Assembly: GCA_037179385.1 (NCBI GenBank)
Contig: CM074190.1
Location: forward strand, 11,180,206-11,244,205
Source of the DNA: Holothuria scabra
Lineage: Eukaryota > Echinodermata > Holothuroidea > Aspidochirotida > Holothuriidae
Direction of reading: 5' to 3'
Length of the DNA stretch: 64,000 bases
The notes beneath the pieces were generated by a model. That model was not told the origin of the DNA. It ran no database searches and worked only from the letters and a program-made list of their open reading frames with translations. Position numbers and translations under genes: made by a program. Below are positions 22,201-33,533 of this stretch, in pieces. The number at the start of each line of letters is the position of its first letter. The first letter of the stretch is position 1.

Positions 22201-23205
22201 TTAAAGACATTACTCAATTGGCAACCAACTTGGGGGAACAAGCTGTTAATATTTAATCAAAGATCATCTAATTTTATGATACATAACCTCATGAGAGGTT
22301 CAGAACTGGCTTCTGTGTCCAATTTGTAAAGTTATTTTATATGTCAAGGCAGACAAAAATAGAGAGAGGGAAAAGTCTAAAGAGAATTCAAGAATGCCAT
22401 CCTTAACTTTCTTTGAAAGTAGCTTTAATTACCAACTTCATATAGGAAGAATGTTGATCACATGATTTGAACAAGGTCAAAGGAAAACAAACAAATGAAA
22501 GACTGAAAATTGGGGATTTTATTTAAAAGTTTTTAAATAGTGAACGATCTTTTTCAGAAATGAAACCCCTTCAAGGACACATTTATGTGTGTGTGTGGGG
22601 GGGGGGGGGGGCAGGAAAGGGGGGAAAAAACCTTGTTTCAGGACAGGGAAAAAAGAGGCAAGTCTCCCAGTTTATCTGTCTTATAAAAATACCAAACTGT
22701 TTCTTAACCTAAAATTGTGGGGTTTACATGGAATATTTCATAAAGTAAATGAGCCCATTAAGCTGCTTGGCTTCTGGCGCTGCCTTTCAGTTTTGGTTAC
22801 AGTTAATTACCTGCAAAAGTGACGTTTAAAATAAATATTGCTACAATTTTTTGTAAGTGATACTTTTTTCATTATGATTTAAGGAAACTTCTATCCAATG
22901 TTAGTGGAACCTGCAGATCCATGTACTGAACCTGTTACATTTATTTAAATACTTTTCCTCCCCTTAGGCCTCCCCTCTTCCAACCTCAGCCTCACTTTTC
23001 TCCCTTCAAATAGAATAAATAATGTTCTAGCAAGGGTATAGCTCAACATACCATTCTTCTTCTACAACGGCTTTCTTGTATAAAAAGGACCATCCCAATA
23101 GATATTAAAGGTACCAGGCATTAAAGCAAATCTTCTGACAGCAACCATTACATGAAATTCCCAATACTCCCTGGTTGGGAATCTACGAGCCCAGATACTT
23201 ACCTC
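22201..23205. other. Intergenic, no gene seen
   Basis: Contains a GT/G run near 22588-22611. Nothing else was recognised. Confidence 0.5.
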
Positions 23206-23210
23206 CTATT

Positions 23211-23462
23211 TACCTTAGACTGTCTACCACTAAACATTCTAAAACCTGACTTTTTGGCAGTTCAGTCAGGTTTCTACTTGACGTACTTTGCACCTACAGT
23301 TTATAGCCACTCCAACCCTAAAATCAATAAAAATAGGATGAAACCCATTAAGCATTGAGCATTGGAGTGCCTATAAATTGCACTGTGGATGTTAACATCA
23401 AGGGAAAACCCGACTTACCATCCAAAAGTCGGGTTTTAGACTGTTTAGTGGTAGGCAGTTTT
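23211..23462. repeat. Foldback with about 35-base arms
   Basis: The left arm (agactgtctaccactaaaca...) is the reverse complement of the right arm around 23428-23462 (...tgtttagtggtaggcagt), with few mismatches. The right half and the sequence before it recur at 29305-29480. Confidence 0.7.
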
Positions 23463-23464
23463 AG

Positions 23465-23718
23465 TGAGGGCTGCTTCAAGTAATGACAGCTAAATTTCAC
23501 AATTTTCTTCTTATTTCTCTTCCAAGTACATTTCATCATATTAAAAAACTTAATATCGTATACATATTATAAGATAAACCTGTTTATTTCTATTGGTAAA
23601 TTTAACAAATGAGGAGGAAAAAAGTACTGTCACACAATCATCAAGAACCAATTGGGAAATAGGATAGACTACTATTCTAATTCAAGTTAGGGTGATTGCA
23701 TTTTCCCTTGCAGATTAA
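23465..23718 (-). mobile_element. MITE family R2, diverged copy at 23.5 kb
   Basis: Read on the minus strand it matches the R2 family, including ...aattagaatagtagtctat... and a TTAA-proximal GGGAAAATGCAATCACCC. It is more diverged than the other copies and its left end is approximate. Confidence 0.5.
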
Positions 23719-24669
23719 GAGTTCTCACACTTTTGACTTACTGAAAGTCCAACTGAACGATTTTCAACGTCTGAAATATACACAATATTCAAGTGGCTGG
23801 AAATGGCACTTCCAAAGTGCTTTAAGTTGCATGTAACGTAATAGCTTCTCGAATCTGTGCTTTGCAAATTTTGAGGGAGGGTGCTAGACATACCTTAGTC
23901 ACCCTTTTCCATTGGAAGGACTGAGGTCCCAGGCCCCCCTCCCAGTTCTGCCGCCAAAGTCCAGCACTCTGTACATTTTCACTTTCTGAAATCTTACAGC
24001 AGATCTTATGCCAGACTATCAAAAAATCTAATCCTAATCAGTGACATTTGTGTCAAATAACTCCTTCCTTATCATACAGGAACTTGGAAGTATGTGCTTA
24101 CTCTTGCCCTCCACCATTAAAATTTCAAGGCGTCATTGACTTCAATGATACATTTCCACATGTTATAACCCTCCAAAAAATTATTTTGCCTACCCTCCCC
24201 AGGAAACCAGTTGGCCCGTTTTTTAGAACATTGTCCAACTACAGCCTGATCCCAAGAAGTCTTTATAAAGAGGTTTCCCCGACTTCACAAAAATGATGTC
24301 ATACCAGAAAAGCAGCAATGCTGGAGATATCGATATGGAACACACAGTGACCGAGCAAGATCAGCCATTGACTACTGTAGTGTATGCCACACATTGTTGA
24401 TGGAGCCAGTAGTTTCTTCCCCTAAACTCCTAGATTGTTCCTAGGTTGAAATCCTCCTGTACAGCAATTCCTCCAGATGTAATACCCAAAATTCAAGTGC
24501 TGTCAAGACCATACAAACTTCCTTGACTGTTAAAATGGAAATCCCTAGGTCTGAAACCTGTAATCTTACAATACCACATGACAGATCACATGATAGCAGA
24601 CCATGCAGGATGCTATTAAGACTTTTGTCTTGGTAACTGACTTTAGAGTTCCTTACAAATTTATTACTT

Positions 24670-24806
24670 TTAAGAGCTATCCCTGTCAACTTCTTTGTCA
24701 TAGAGCTCTGAGTACAGAATGAGTATCTCGACTTGGCAGGAAACTCTGTTTAAAGGTTCGTCTTCATCTTCCTCTACGACATTCACACCTAGTTTACATT
24801 TGTTTC
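24670..24806 (-). CDS. Candidate terminal exon of an unrecognised minus-strand gene
   Basis: On the minus strand a strong acceptor (tttttctctcttcccag) is followed by 44 open codons and TAA. The AATAAA signal lies at 24665-24660, a few bases past the stop. The peptide begins NKCKLGVNVVEEDEDEPLNR (frame after two leading bases) and continues VSCQVEILILYSELYDKE. Only this frame is open. The mixed hydrophobic/acidic composition is protein-like. I do not recognise the family. It could pair with other minus-strand exon candidates at 27-33 kb, but intron phases are not all consistent, so this is tentative. Confidence 0.4.
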
Positions 24807-24902
24807 CTGGGAAGAGAGAAAAACTCACTTATTAATCAGAATTCACAATGAATGGGTCCTATTAAAAGATTGGTTGGATGATTTCCATATGTTTGTAGGG
24901 GG

Positions 24903-25072
24903 CTATGTCAATGTTCCCAGGGTTCACCATTCCCGAAGTTCAATGTTCCTGAACTGAGGGAACATTGGCACTTCTGGGAATATTGAACCCTGGAAATAAT
25001 GGAACTTGAAAATAATGATTACCAAATCATCAAAATAATACCGAATGGGAAACATTGAACCCCAGGAACATC
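24903..25072. repeat. Dispersed repeat family R3, copy 1
   Basis: Begins ctatgtcaatgttcccaggg and has several ttcaatgttcc / gggaacattg words in both orientations. Related copies lie at 57283-57480 and 62213-62360. The ends are inverted relative to one another across the family (ctatgtcaatg and cattgacatag). Confidence 0.7.
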
Positions 25073-25679
25073 AGTTAGACCCCATTTGCAGTTGGGTTCC
25101 ATACTCCTTAGAGGTTTCACTTCAACTATAGCTATGAATGGAATTTGTTGTGATGCCATTACTGTGTCCTGTTGGTAAATACTAAAACATATAGGAGTGG
25201 AGTCAATCCCATCCACATTCAAGCACTCTTCTAACCCTAAATTCAGGGTGTTTTCTTTTCTTTTTTTTTTTGTTGCTTATTGACAAAAAACTAGTCTGGG
25301 ACATGATCTAGGGTTGCAACTGTTGGTAAAGTTTTGCCCCCCCCCCAATCCACAAAACAGATGGATGCTCCTGATAAAAACTCTGTACACAGGTTACTAG
25401 GGGAGATGGGGCAAGATACCTTCTATAGGAGGATTTTTTTAAGGCAACACTGAAATAAATTTAAGTTTTTGTAAGTGACAGTGATCCCCCCTCCCGTTCA
25501 GTCCATCCATGCCCATAGGTCTGTTTGAGTAGAACTCACAACCTATGTCATGCATGTTTTGGTAGAGCACCTGAAGGGATTTGCTGATTCTACCTTAACA
25601 GTTGTACACACTAAAAGATTAAAATGTACTAGCTCTACATGAAGCTCGGGTGACTAAAGTGTTCTACATTGTTGCATAC

Positions 25680-25759
25680 CTGGTACCAAGGTCATTGGAA
25701 CTCAAGCAACAAGTCATTTCTCCAGCAAAGGAATATACCAACAGCAGCAAGAGTGACAT
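25680..25759 (-). CDS. Candidate first coding exon with signal-peptide-like start
   Basis: On the minus strand an ATG at 25759-25757 opens MSLLLLLVYSFAGEMTCC, a hydrophobic leader-like start, and runs 26 codons to a good donor (ccag|gtatgc). Its outgoing phase (2 bases) does not fit the terminal exon at 24670-24806, so it would need another exon or belongs to something else. Leu codons in a CTG-like run could arise by chance. Low confidence. Confidence 0.2.
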
Positions 25760-25789
25760 TATCACATATTTTCAAGCACTCTTATAGTG

Positions 25790-26010
25790 AGAGTTAGTTA
25801 GTAAGATGGAGCTTTATGGCCCTGTTTCCAACCTACTGGTTCAAGTCAAGCCGGCCACAGCTTTTTTTCCAGTTGTGGCTCACTGGCTTGTTTTCCCTAC
25901 TCCACTGCTTATGCGAACCATCACGGACAATGGCAGTAGGTTTCATTTTTAGAGTCTTTGGTATGACTCGACCCAGGAATGTAACCCCACAGTGAGAGAT
26001 ATACACCAGG
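25790..26010 (+). repeat. SINE-body-like dispersed repeat R4, copy 1
   Basis: Shares the blocks ggttcaagt-aagccggcca, ttttccagttgtggctca, ttagagtctttggtatgact and the tcgac-ccagg tail with 56140-56400, where a tRNA-like head is present. A diverged copy lies at 43500-43645. Confidence 0.7.
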
Positions 26011-26760
26011 AGTGCAAGCTGAGTATTCCTAGACATGAATAGAAGTAAACTACAAATCCAGTCAACTCTGAATACCAAAATGTGAAATAGGAACAAATCA
26101 CGGTTTATAAATTAACCAAAGACTCAATTATACCTGCTTTAAATTTTAAAGGTTCTACAACAAAATTCACAATTATTTTAAAACCAGATTCACAAGTAGC
26201 AACTGCCTGAATACTGCCCTCCTTTCTCATTCACAAAAACAACTTTTGGTAATACCCTCTTTTCAATTTCCATGAAATAACCTTTTCATTTTAATCCTCC
26301 CACTGTTTGCATAAAAGTTGACTCTTGTTAATGATCCTGTGCAAGCTTTTTGTGTTTTTTGACTTCAAAGATATGTTTTTGCAATGGGACAATGCTGCCA
26401 TCCTTTTTATGATTAATAAGTTTCATTGTGTGCAGTCAATAACAATTATAGAAAATGTTGAAAGTTGTGCTTCTATTTTCTGAAAAACACCTTTAGAACA
26501 GCCTATTTGCTTTTAGTCACTAGTGTCAAATAATGCCATAAATTTTATTCTTTCTTTTCGCTTCTAAAGACTTTGATTCAATAATTGTACCTTATTTGTT
26601 AACGAGACTATGCATCTAATTGTCCCTGACTTGTTTTGACATTTGCCTCTTTCAAAAAGGCACGTCTAAAAAGGTTGACTGCACTTTTCTGGCCAGAGTT
26701 AAACTGCAGGCAAGAAATAGCTATCAAAATATATAAAGTACTGTAGCACAGGTTCTTTTG

Positions 26761-26934
26761 TGTAGCCACTGGGAGGGTTTGGGGGATCAGAACCCCCCCC
26801 CATGACCCAACCTTGCAATGCAAAAAACACCTACAATAGCAGTTTTTTCTCTCTACCTTTAGACTTTTCCCTCATATCGTGCCCCAATTGACACCAAAAC
26901 CCTCCCCATGACACAATCTTGGCTACAAGCCTGC
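26761..26934 (-). repeat. Dispersed repeat R5, copy 1
   Basis: Reverse complement of 54935-55115, sharing tgtagccactggg / gcacgtagccaggattgtg ends, aaggttgggtcatggggg and gtctaaaggtagagag. The inverted GTAGCC ends suggest a MITE. Confidence 0.7.
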
Positions 26935-27277
26935 ACATGTTCATAGGGCATTCAACTCATCTATCCAAACAAGTAATTACTGAACCTTCCGGCCTTAACA
27001 TATATTCATAATTAATAAACACCACCATCACCTATGGAGTCGGGACTAGCCTCGGTGGAAAGGGGAGGGGGGAGGGGGGATGGAAAGAGCAATGGTATAT
27101 CTATATGTGAAAAATACAGTTTTATTCAATGCCTTACGATGAAGGCAGCTATTGTTGCCTACCCTCTCTTCCCTGGTCAGCTATTGAGTTATAGTATACT
27201 TATAGTATACACTAGCTAATACATCACATAGGTCCCCTATATTGCATTGTAAATGATATTGAAATTAATAAGCTCAC

Positions 27278-27380
27278 CTTTGTCTTGTAGGGTGTAACCT
27301 TGACCTGTGGGCAGCTGTCACCTGGAATGACATCTAACTTCATCCCTTCCAACAGTTAATTTTCCACCACCTCAAAGTTT
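27278..27380 (-). pseudogene. Candidate minus-strand exon with an in-frame TAA
   Basis: Acceptor attcacttag and donor aaag|gtgagc bound 103 bases on the minus strand. One leading base then gives NFEVVEN, a TAA at 27358-27356, then LLEGMKLDVIPGDSCPQVKV and TPYKTK in the same frame. Both sides of the stop look protein-like, which suggests a single nonsense change in a once-coding exon, or a true start at the internal ATG. The family is not recognised. Confidence is low because there is no homologue to compare. Confidence 0.3.
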
Positions 27381-28021
27381 CTAAGTGAATAATAGTTACA
27401 CAGTACACAGTAAAAAAAAAATGCATGAGTAACAACTTAAAAAATATTATTATTCAAAAATGATGATGGTTTGCTCAGTTTCTGATGTTTCTCGAAAGAC
27501 CCTAGATCCTCTTTTCAGCTTGTCAGTCCACCTATCTATGCCTGCCTCACGTTGGTCTACATAAGCGTACCTCAGATGAGGAGAGGGGAGATTGAGCCTA
27601 CAAGATGGGGGGGCAGGTTATACCAAAAATGTTGAACATCAAAGTTCTTTTTAAACATATAATGAGAGCACCATTTTGCATCTTAGTCCCCTCCCAGAGG
27701 CAAACTTGTTCCATTTCCATTTTCACCTTACATACCTAAACCAGGAAGATGATTTTGTCACCTTTGCAATTGGGCTGGCAAGACATCTGACTCAATAATT
27801 TTATCATAATATTAAATATGTATCAAAGAACTGATTTATCAAGAGAAAACATTGGGTTGCAATCTTCAACAGGCAAAGAGTCAGAAGGTATTTTTAGGCC
27901 AACTTAGGCCAAGCTTTATTGAAAAACAAAAAAATAAAATAACAACTGCTCATATTTTCCTTCCAAGCATGGGAAATGCCATTTCTAGTTATGGTCACAA
28001 TTTTTCAGAAATTTTTTGCAG

Positions 28022-28075
28022 CTCCAAGCCAACTGATGGTGGAGCTACACTTCAGTATTATGGGCAAGTTTTCAG
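28022..28075 (+). CDS. Weak candidate 54-bp plus-strand exon
   Basis: Acceptor aaattttttgcag and donor gtagag bound one open frame reading SKPTDGGATLQYYGQVF. No neighbouring plus-strand exon could be joined in phase. It may be chance. Confidence 0.15.
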
Positions 28076-28318
28076 GTAGAGAATCCTCTTCCCTGAAACT
28101 GATGTCAAGAAAAGAGCAGTACCAATTTAGAATTTTGCTACCCCCAGATAAGTATGTGGTTAAGGGTTAAGGTCAACACTGAAGTTTGAAAATGCGGTAT
28201 TTTCTACAGGTCTGTTACCAACCAAACAGAAAATGTGCAAACATTGTCAACATGGAACAGTATTATACACCAATACTTAAAGGCAGTGTGACATGTCAGC
28301 AAAATGCCTCAACCTCAC

Positions 28319-28419
28319 TTGGCAGTTCAGGAGTGAACTTTACTAGGGAAGAATCCGTTCGAATTATGTCGATATCTGTTACAGTTCTCAATGTATACCC
28401 CTTCAAATTTTGAACGTTT
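28319..28419 (-). CDS. Candidate minus-strand internal exon
   Basis: Acceptor gttgcttcag and strong donor ccaa|gtgagg bound 101 bases. One frame is open and reads NVQNLKGYTLRTVTDIDIIR then TDSSLVKFTPELP, a beta-strand-like alternation of polar and hydrophobic residues. It leaves phase 1, matching the two-base lead of the terminal exon at 24670-24806 but not the exon at 27278-27380. The family is not recognised. Confidence 0.3.
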
Positions 28420-28945
28420 CTGAAGCAACTTGTTGCTTATGCAAAAATAATGATGTGCAGTGTTGCACAGTGTTGACATTTCTTTTGTTAACTCTATATT
28501 ATCTCGTAATTACTCATCAGATAGTTAATGGTTTGTTAATTGAATAACTGATACTGATGATTTTCAAGGACACAATTTAAACTTCCAAAATAAAACCCTC
28601 AGGACAAACTAATGTTACAACTCTCCTTGAAATGAATATTGTAAAAACAAAGGATTACATTAGCCATATATGGCATGTCCCTCTCATGGCAACACAAGAT
28701 TTGCATATTGAGTTCATATTTATTCATGATGAAATGCAAATCGGAAATTGCCCTGTAAAATGGTCAATTTTTGAGGGATTTTGATGCGAATTATGGTTAT
28801 TTTCTTCATTTTTAGTGCTTTTTAAATCAAATACCCAATTTGTCATTTCCATGTCACACTACCTTTAAAATTATGTGAAATACCAACTACCACTAACAAC
28901 TTTTGGGTGGCATGCTGTGACTTCGCCTCTTGAAAAAGGAACATA

Positions 28946-29260
28946 AACACCCCAGTACAAAGGCGGTATGGGGTGAAACTAATATCTGAGTTTGTTACCT
29001 GATCTGTGACCTCAAATGAGCTATGCTTTCATTGTGTTCACGCTGCGTGAAAAGCAATTAACACTGACCTGACTGACCTGTTAGCTAACCCCAAGTGTTA
29101 CGTAACTTTTTGTGCATTGAAACACATCTTTTACTGTCCATCAGTAAAAAAGATATAACACTTGGCTTTATCAAGTCTGCACGTGGAGGGCTTCTTTTCT
29201 TCCCTGAAGCCATAAGATTTAATCAGGCAGAAATGAAAGATGTTAACAAAAAGTAAGAGG
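28946..29260 (+). repeat. Dispersed repeat R6, copy 1
   Basis: Collinear with 34186-34528. Shared blocks are acaccccagta, ggtatggggtg, gtttgttac-tgatctgtg, gaaaagcaattaacac, ctgttagctaaccccaa and tatcaagt-tgca. Diverged, no coding frame. Confidence 0.7.
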
Positions 29261-29304
29261 GAACGTTTCATCATGGGCAAGTCGGGTTTCTTCTTGATGA
29301 TCAC

Positions 29305-29480
29305 ATTTACAGTTTATAGCCATTCCAACCCTAAAAGCAATAAAAATATGATAAAATCTAGTAAGCCTTTGGGGTGGTTATATACTGTGGATATTAACAT
29401 CAAGTAAAACCTGACTTACTGCCCACAGGTCTGGTTTTAGACTGTTTAGTTGTAGGCAATTTGAGTAAGGGCTATTTCAA
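29305..29480 (+). repeat. Partial copy of the 23.3-23.5 kb repeat
   Basis: Shares acagtttatagcca-tccaac, actgtggat-ttaacatcaag, ggttttagactgtttagt and gtaatga blocks with 23290-23490, but lacks the inverted left arm. Confidence 0.65.
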
Positions 29481-29778
29481 GTAATGAACATTCAGTTAAT
29501 CAAATATTCCATTTCATTTCTGTGGGATTTCTCTTATTTTTATTATTTTTGAGAAGAGAAAGGGGTGAGGAGAGGGATCAAAGTTTTCAATCACAATTAT
29601 AAACAAACCTGATGTTTCACTTGGTCATTTACAGTAATATAATAACATTTTGAAATAATTTCCTACCATGAGTGACAAATTGTAAAGTTTTACATTTGGT
29701 AGAAAATATCACAAATTTAACTCCTTATGAAGTACATTTACCCATTTTTATTGGAAAATGATGGAAAAATGGTTCATG

Positions 29779-30044
29779 AAGGGGAAATGCAGTCACCCAA
29801 ACTTGAATTAGTGTAGTAGACTATCCAGTTTTATGATTGGCTGTTGAAGATTAAGTAACAACATTTTTTGCTCCTCGACTACGAATTTTACTGGGGGTAA
29901 TACTGCTTGAAATACCTTGAATATGCAATACTAAAGTCCTAAATCATTGTGAATGATACTTCCAAAAGGAAGAAGAAGAAGAAATTGTGAGATTTAGCTG
30001 TTGCATCAAAAAAGGTTTGGAGTGTCTGCTCTTGTCCATTAAAA
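29779..30044 (+). mobile_element. MITE family R2, copy at 29.8 kb
   Basis: Contains gcagtcacccaaacttgaat, agtgtagtagact, atgattggctgt, the cttgaatatgcaatactaaag block and a closing gtctgctcttgtccattaa. The left TTAA is lost. Confidence 0.7.
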
Positions 30045-31895
30045 ATGACACTTGGGTCAAAGTTTAAGCCAGTAACTTTCTATCAATATAAATACAAACT
30101 TTTGCAAAGAAAGACACTGAGGCATGTTACAAAGTGATGCAACTTTTTGAGATGAAATAGACACTCCCTTTACCAATCTAAGTCCAGATACACATGCAAG
30201 TAAATACTTGTAATATAATTTAACAATGATAGAGGATAAAGATTCAATCACATTTTGACTTGCCCCAAGGCTATAGCATAACTTTCGTGTCTAAGCGTCA
30301 CATGACAAGGCTTTCTCTCACGTAATCGTGATCAAAACCGCAAAAGTTAGTTTCATTTGGCAAGTGGATAAAATATCCGAAAGAGGAGAAACATGTACCC
30401 TCAATCAGAATGATGAAAACACTTATATACCCATCTGCAGAATATGACGGAACATGATTTCTTCCCATTTTTAAAAAGGTCACCCATTCGATCCAATTTG
30501 TCAACTTTTTTGTCAACATTTCCTCGAGACCAAGGACCACATTCTCAAAAAAATAAATGCTCCTCTTGATTTGATTAGGTGGAGGATTTGCGCCTTGAAT
30601 TCCCTGGCAATCAGCGACAATTTGATTAGAAGAAAACAATTGCCAGTAGCATTGTATTGAGTGGAGATGGTGGATTATTTGATACGACAACCCATCAGTC
30701 TTGAGGGTTAGTTTATTGGTTAAAGCAATTGACTAATCAAATAACATGAAACAAACTTCCATGAAGACTTTTTGCCTGAAACACGAGAGGAGAATCCAGA
30801 AAACTTGTGATAAGACCAATGACTGTGGTATGATTAGATTATTACGTGAGGCAATGTAACACAGCCGATCAGTGAAACAGTGTTATAGTCTCTATATGAC
30901 TGTTGCCAGAAGGGGACCAATTTGTCAAAGACCTTATTCAAAAATAAGATTGGATGAACAAACCTCTTTTCACCGTTGCTGTACTGCAGAATCAAGAGTC
31001 ATGTGTTGTTGGTAAAAACCATTGAATTATTTGTCTTCAAATTACTAAGTCTGTTGGGATATAACAGAATTTTTAGTTCTGATTAATCATTTGATAGAAA
31101 TTTTGACAGTACAACCAAATGATGCCTTTTATAATACTAACATTTTTTAAGGAAATATAAGAGATAACTATAAAAAGGAAAGAGAGGTGAATTTCTAAAG
31201 TGCTTTAAGGATCCAATGATGAATAATTATTGAAATCTTTGGAAATGGAAACCTTTTACATTTTATGTTGTAGATAAAGTGATAACAAACTTGATCATAG
31301 TACAGGGCACAAATTTTGTTGTTGGTTTGGAGGTAAGGAGGGGCTACGTAGATTCAAACGTAAAAAGCTTTCATGATCTGTTGAGTTTCATAAGTCATTA
31401 AAATAAACTGTTACTAACACTACAAGAAAGTGCAAGTGAGAGGTAGGGATTTCTTCCCAATATTGGTGGGAGGGAGGGGGGCGGTGAATATTTACTCTAC
31501 TGGATGAAAAATCAAAGTCAAAAAGCCACCCCTCAAATATTGGAAGGACATATCTCCTCCCTGACCTACTACTGACCCTGGGTTGTTGTCGATGATCAAA
31601 TGAATTTAAATTAAAATGCATTCAAGTTTCCATACCTGTTTATTTTGTGAATCATATTAACTACAGCAGAATAAAGGCAAAAAAAAAAAAGAGAAGTAAA
31701 TAACAACGACAACTCTTCAGGCACATGATTTTTAAATACACTTCACGAATAGCACTCATGACATTTCATTCAAATCGAATCACTGTGAACTTTTCACAGA
31801 TGGAAAACTGACCAAAATACCAGTCATCTGACGGCAATCTTCTTTTGAGGAGATCCTATGCTTTATGATCAACAACCAATCCATGACAAGCTTAC
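30045..31895. other. Intergenic, no supported gene
   Basis: A 130-codon minus-strand open frame at 30298-30690 has no splice or family support. The segment 30240-30720 is free of repeats seen elsewhere here. Otherwise nothing was recognised. Confidence 0.4.
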
Positions 31896-32135
31896 ATAAG
31901 CATCTGGTGAGCTCATCATCTCAGGAGGGGATCCAGGTAAAAATTTAACTTGGTTCCTTTTAATTGCTGTAGTTTTGAATACCACTGAAACAACTTTTGA
32001 TGGGCGTCTTTGTCCCCACTCAGAGAGCGATCTATTGTTTACCAGCAGGTCATCATTCACACCATCAGTGGGAGCATTTCTCTCAATGATGGATTGAGAG
32101 GTTGTTAAAAGATTCATGACCTCAATCACACAGCT
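31896..32135 (-). CDS. Candidate minus-strand exon, 80 codons
   Basis: On the minus strand the donor tat|gtaagc (at 31895-31890) is good. The acceptor attaag|agctgt at 32136 is AG with a weak pyrimidine tract. The 240 bases read in phase 0 as SCVIEVMNLLTTSQSIIERN, continuing through DGVNDDLLVNNRSLSEWGQ and ending PEMMSSPDAY. The entry phase fits the exon at 33043-33110. Polar, disordered-looking composition; family unrecognised. An in-frame ATG just upstream (32171) could instead be a start. Confidence 0.35.
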
Positions 32136-32470
32136 CTTAATTTGATCATGATTACAGATCCATATGACCATGACAGAAGTAAGGTTTTTATATCACAAGT
32201 CACATATAGGAGAAAAAGGTCTTAGATGCTGTACTAAAGAGAAAGTTTTAAAGTTTCTATACTTTCTGCCCCTGGAGTGAATCTGAAATGTCATGCTATG
32301 GTATAACAAATAGAAACTGCATGCCAAATGATCATTTCCCAGGGACCAAGTCAAACTTTCTTCAATCATACTAAACAGACCTTCAGGATCTGTTTAATAT
32401 GATGGTAATGGACCACATATACAGTACCCAGTAACTATGACACTGTCTTCACTTAGTTCTGCCCCTTCAA

Positions 32471-32787
32471 TACACTCTTAAAATAGAGAAGAGTGAAATT
32501 TCACTCCTTAGAAGAGTGAGAGTTATTAAACTCACTTCAAAAGAGTGAAAATATATTCTTAGAAGAATGAAATTTCACTCTTTTTGGAGTGATTTTCAGG
32601 GAGTGCCTCCACAGACCACTCTTAAAAAAGAGTGGATTTCAGGAGACACTCCTTAGAGAGTGAATTTTCACTTTCACTCTTTGTGGAGTGTATTTCATTC
32701 TTTGTGGAGTGAATTAACATTCTAATGGAATTCAAACTTTTCGCTCTGTTAGAGAGTGACAAGGTTCACTCTTGTTTTTAGAGTGTA
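32471..32787. mobile_element. ACACTCT-family MITE, multi-palindromic, copy 1
   Basis: Begins TACACTCTTAAAA and ends TTTTTAGAGTGTA. In between, cactctt/aagagtg words repeat in both orientations about a dozen times, so it can fold into several alternative stems. Related ends occur at 63533-63751 and at 63942 to the window edge. Confidence 0.75.
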
Positions 32788-33042
32788 TAATGACATCTGT
32801 GACTTTGCATAGAACTTTTGTACCACAGGAACCTGAATCCTAATTGGTTCCCCCATTCTTTTTTTTTTTTGTCGATCCACCCTTTCACCACTTTCATGCA
32901 CCACTTTCATGTTTGCTACCCTTCCTTCAGTGCTTTACCCTGAATGTACCTCTAGACATGACAAAATTCAGTCATAAGAGGTTTAATAGGAAAGTGAAAC
33001 CAGAAAAATCAATTTAAGTACATCTATCAAACAGCAAACTAC

Positions 33043-33110
33043 CTTCAAGGCTTTGAGTGTACGACCGGACGGAATGACTAAAGGACCAACTACAAAGTAC
33101 ATCCATTTTA
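33043..33110 (-). CDS. Candidate minus-strand internal exon with strong splice sites
   Basis: On the minus strand ttttcttacttccccacag is a textbook acceptor and aag|gtagtt a fair donor. Of the three frames one is open and reads KWMYFVVGPLVIPSGRTLKA then LK after two leading bases. Joined to the candidate exon at 33369-33533 through its G|gtatta donor, the split codon and frame fit. The exit phase 0 fits the candidate at 31896-32135. The family is not recognised, though the sequence looks like a folded secreted or membrane-proximal domain. Confidence 0.45.
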
Positions 33111-33368
33111 CTGTGGGGAAGTAAGAAAATGGCAGTACCATCCATAATACAGGTTGCTCACAGGAGTTGTGATCAAGATAGAATATTCTGAGTACAAGAT
33201 AAAAAAAAATCCTTTAAATTTCATGCTAGACAATTTTACTCCAAAGTAGCTGGCAACAGTCTCTGCCCCCTGCAAAAAAAGTTGCAGACCAGTTTACAAG
33301 TGTCAAGTGAGTAAATACTGACTGTATCATATGTCCAAAAATTGATGCAATAATAACTCCACTAATAC

Positions 33369-33533
33369 CACTATAGCCACCCTGCTGGGTTACTACGAAT
33401 CTCCAAGTGTCATGACTAACGTGACTGAGCCGAAGCTGCATTTCTTTAACTACAAATGATTGCGTGGTCACCGATGAAAAACATCCCAACAGAAAACAAA
33501 CAATAACAGTCAAGGAACTGTCCGACCCTTCAT
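33369..33533 (-). pseudogene. Candidate first exon with a signal-peptide-like core and an apparent frameshift
   Basis: On the minus strand an ATG at 33533 begins MKGRTVP and then hits TGA. The overlapping frame, one base out of register, continues without a break as LTVIVCFLLGCFSSVTT, then SFVVKEMQLRLSHVSHDTWR and FVVTQQGGYS to a donor G|gtatta at 33368. A basic start, hydrophobic core and small-residue end is the pattern of a signal peptide, but it needs a one-base change to be read. This could be gene decay, an allele, or a sequence error. The sequence upstream (33560-33640) is GC-richer and 5'UTR-like. Confidence 0.3.

Noticed and set aside
30298..30690. 130-codon minus-strand open frame
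   Set aside because: Length is within chance for this much AT-rich DNA. No recognisable domain and no convincing acceptor or donor.
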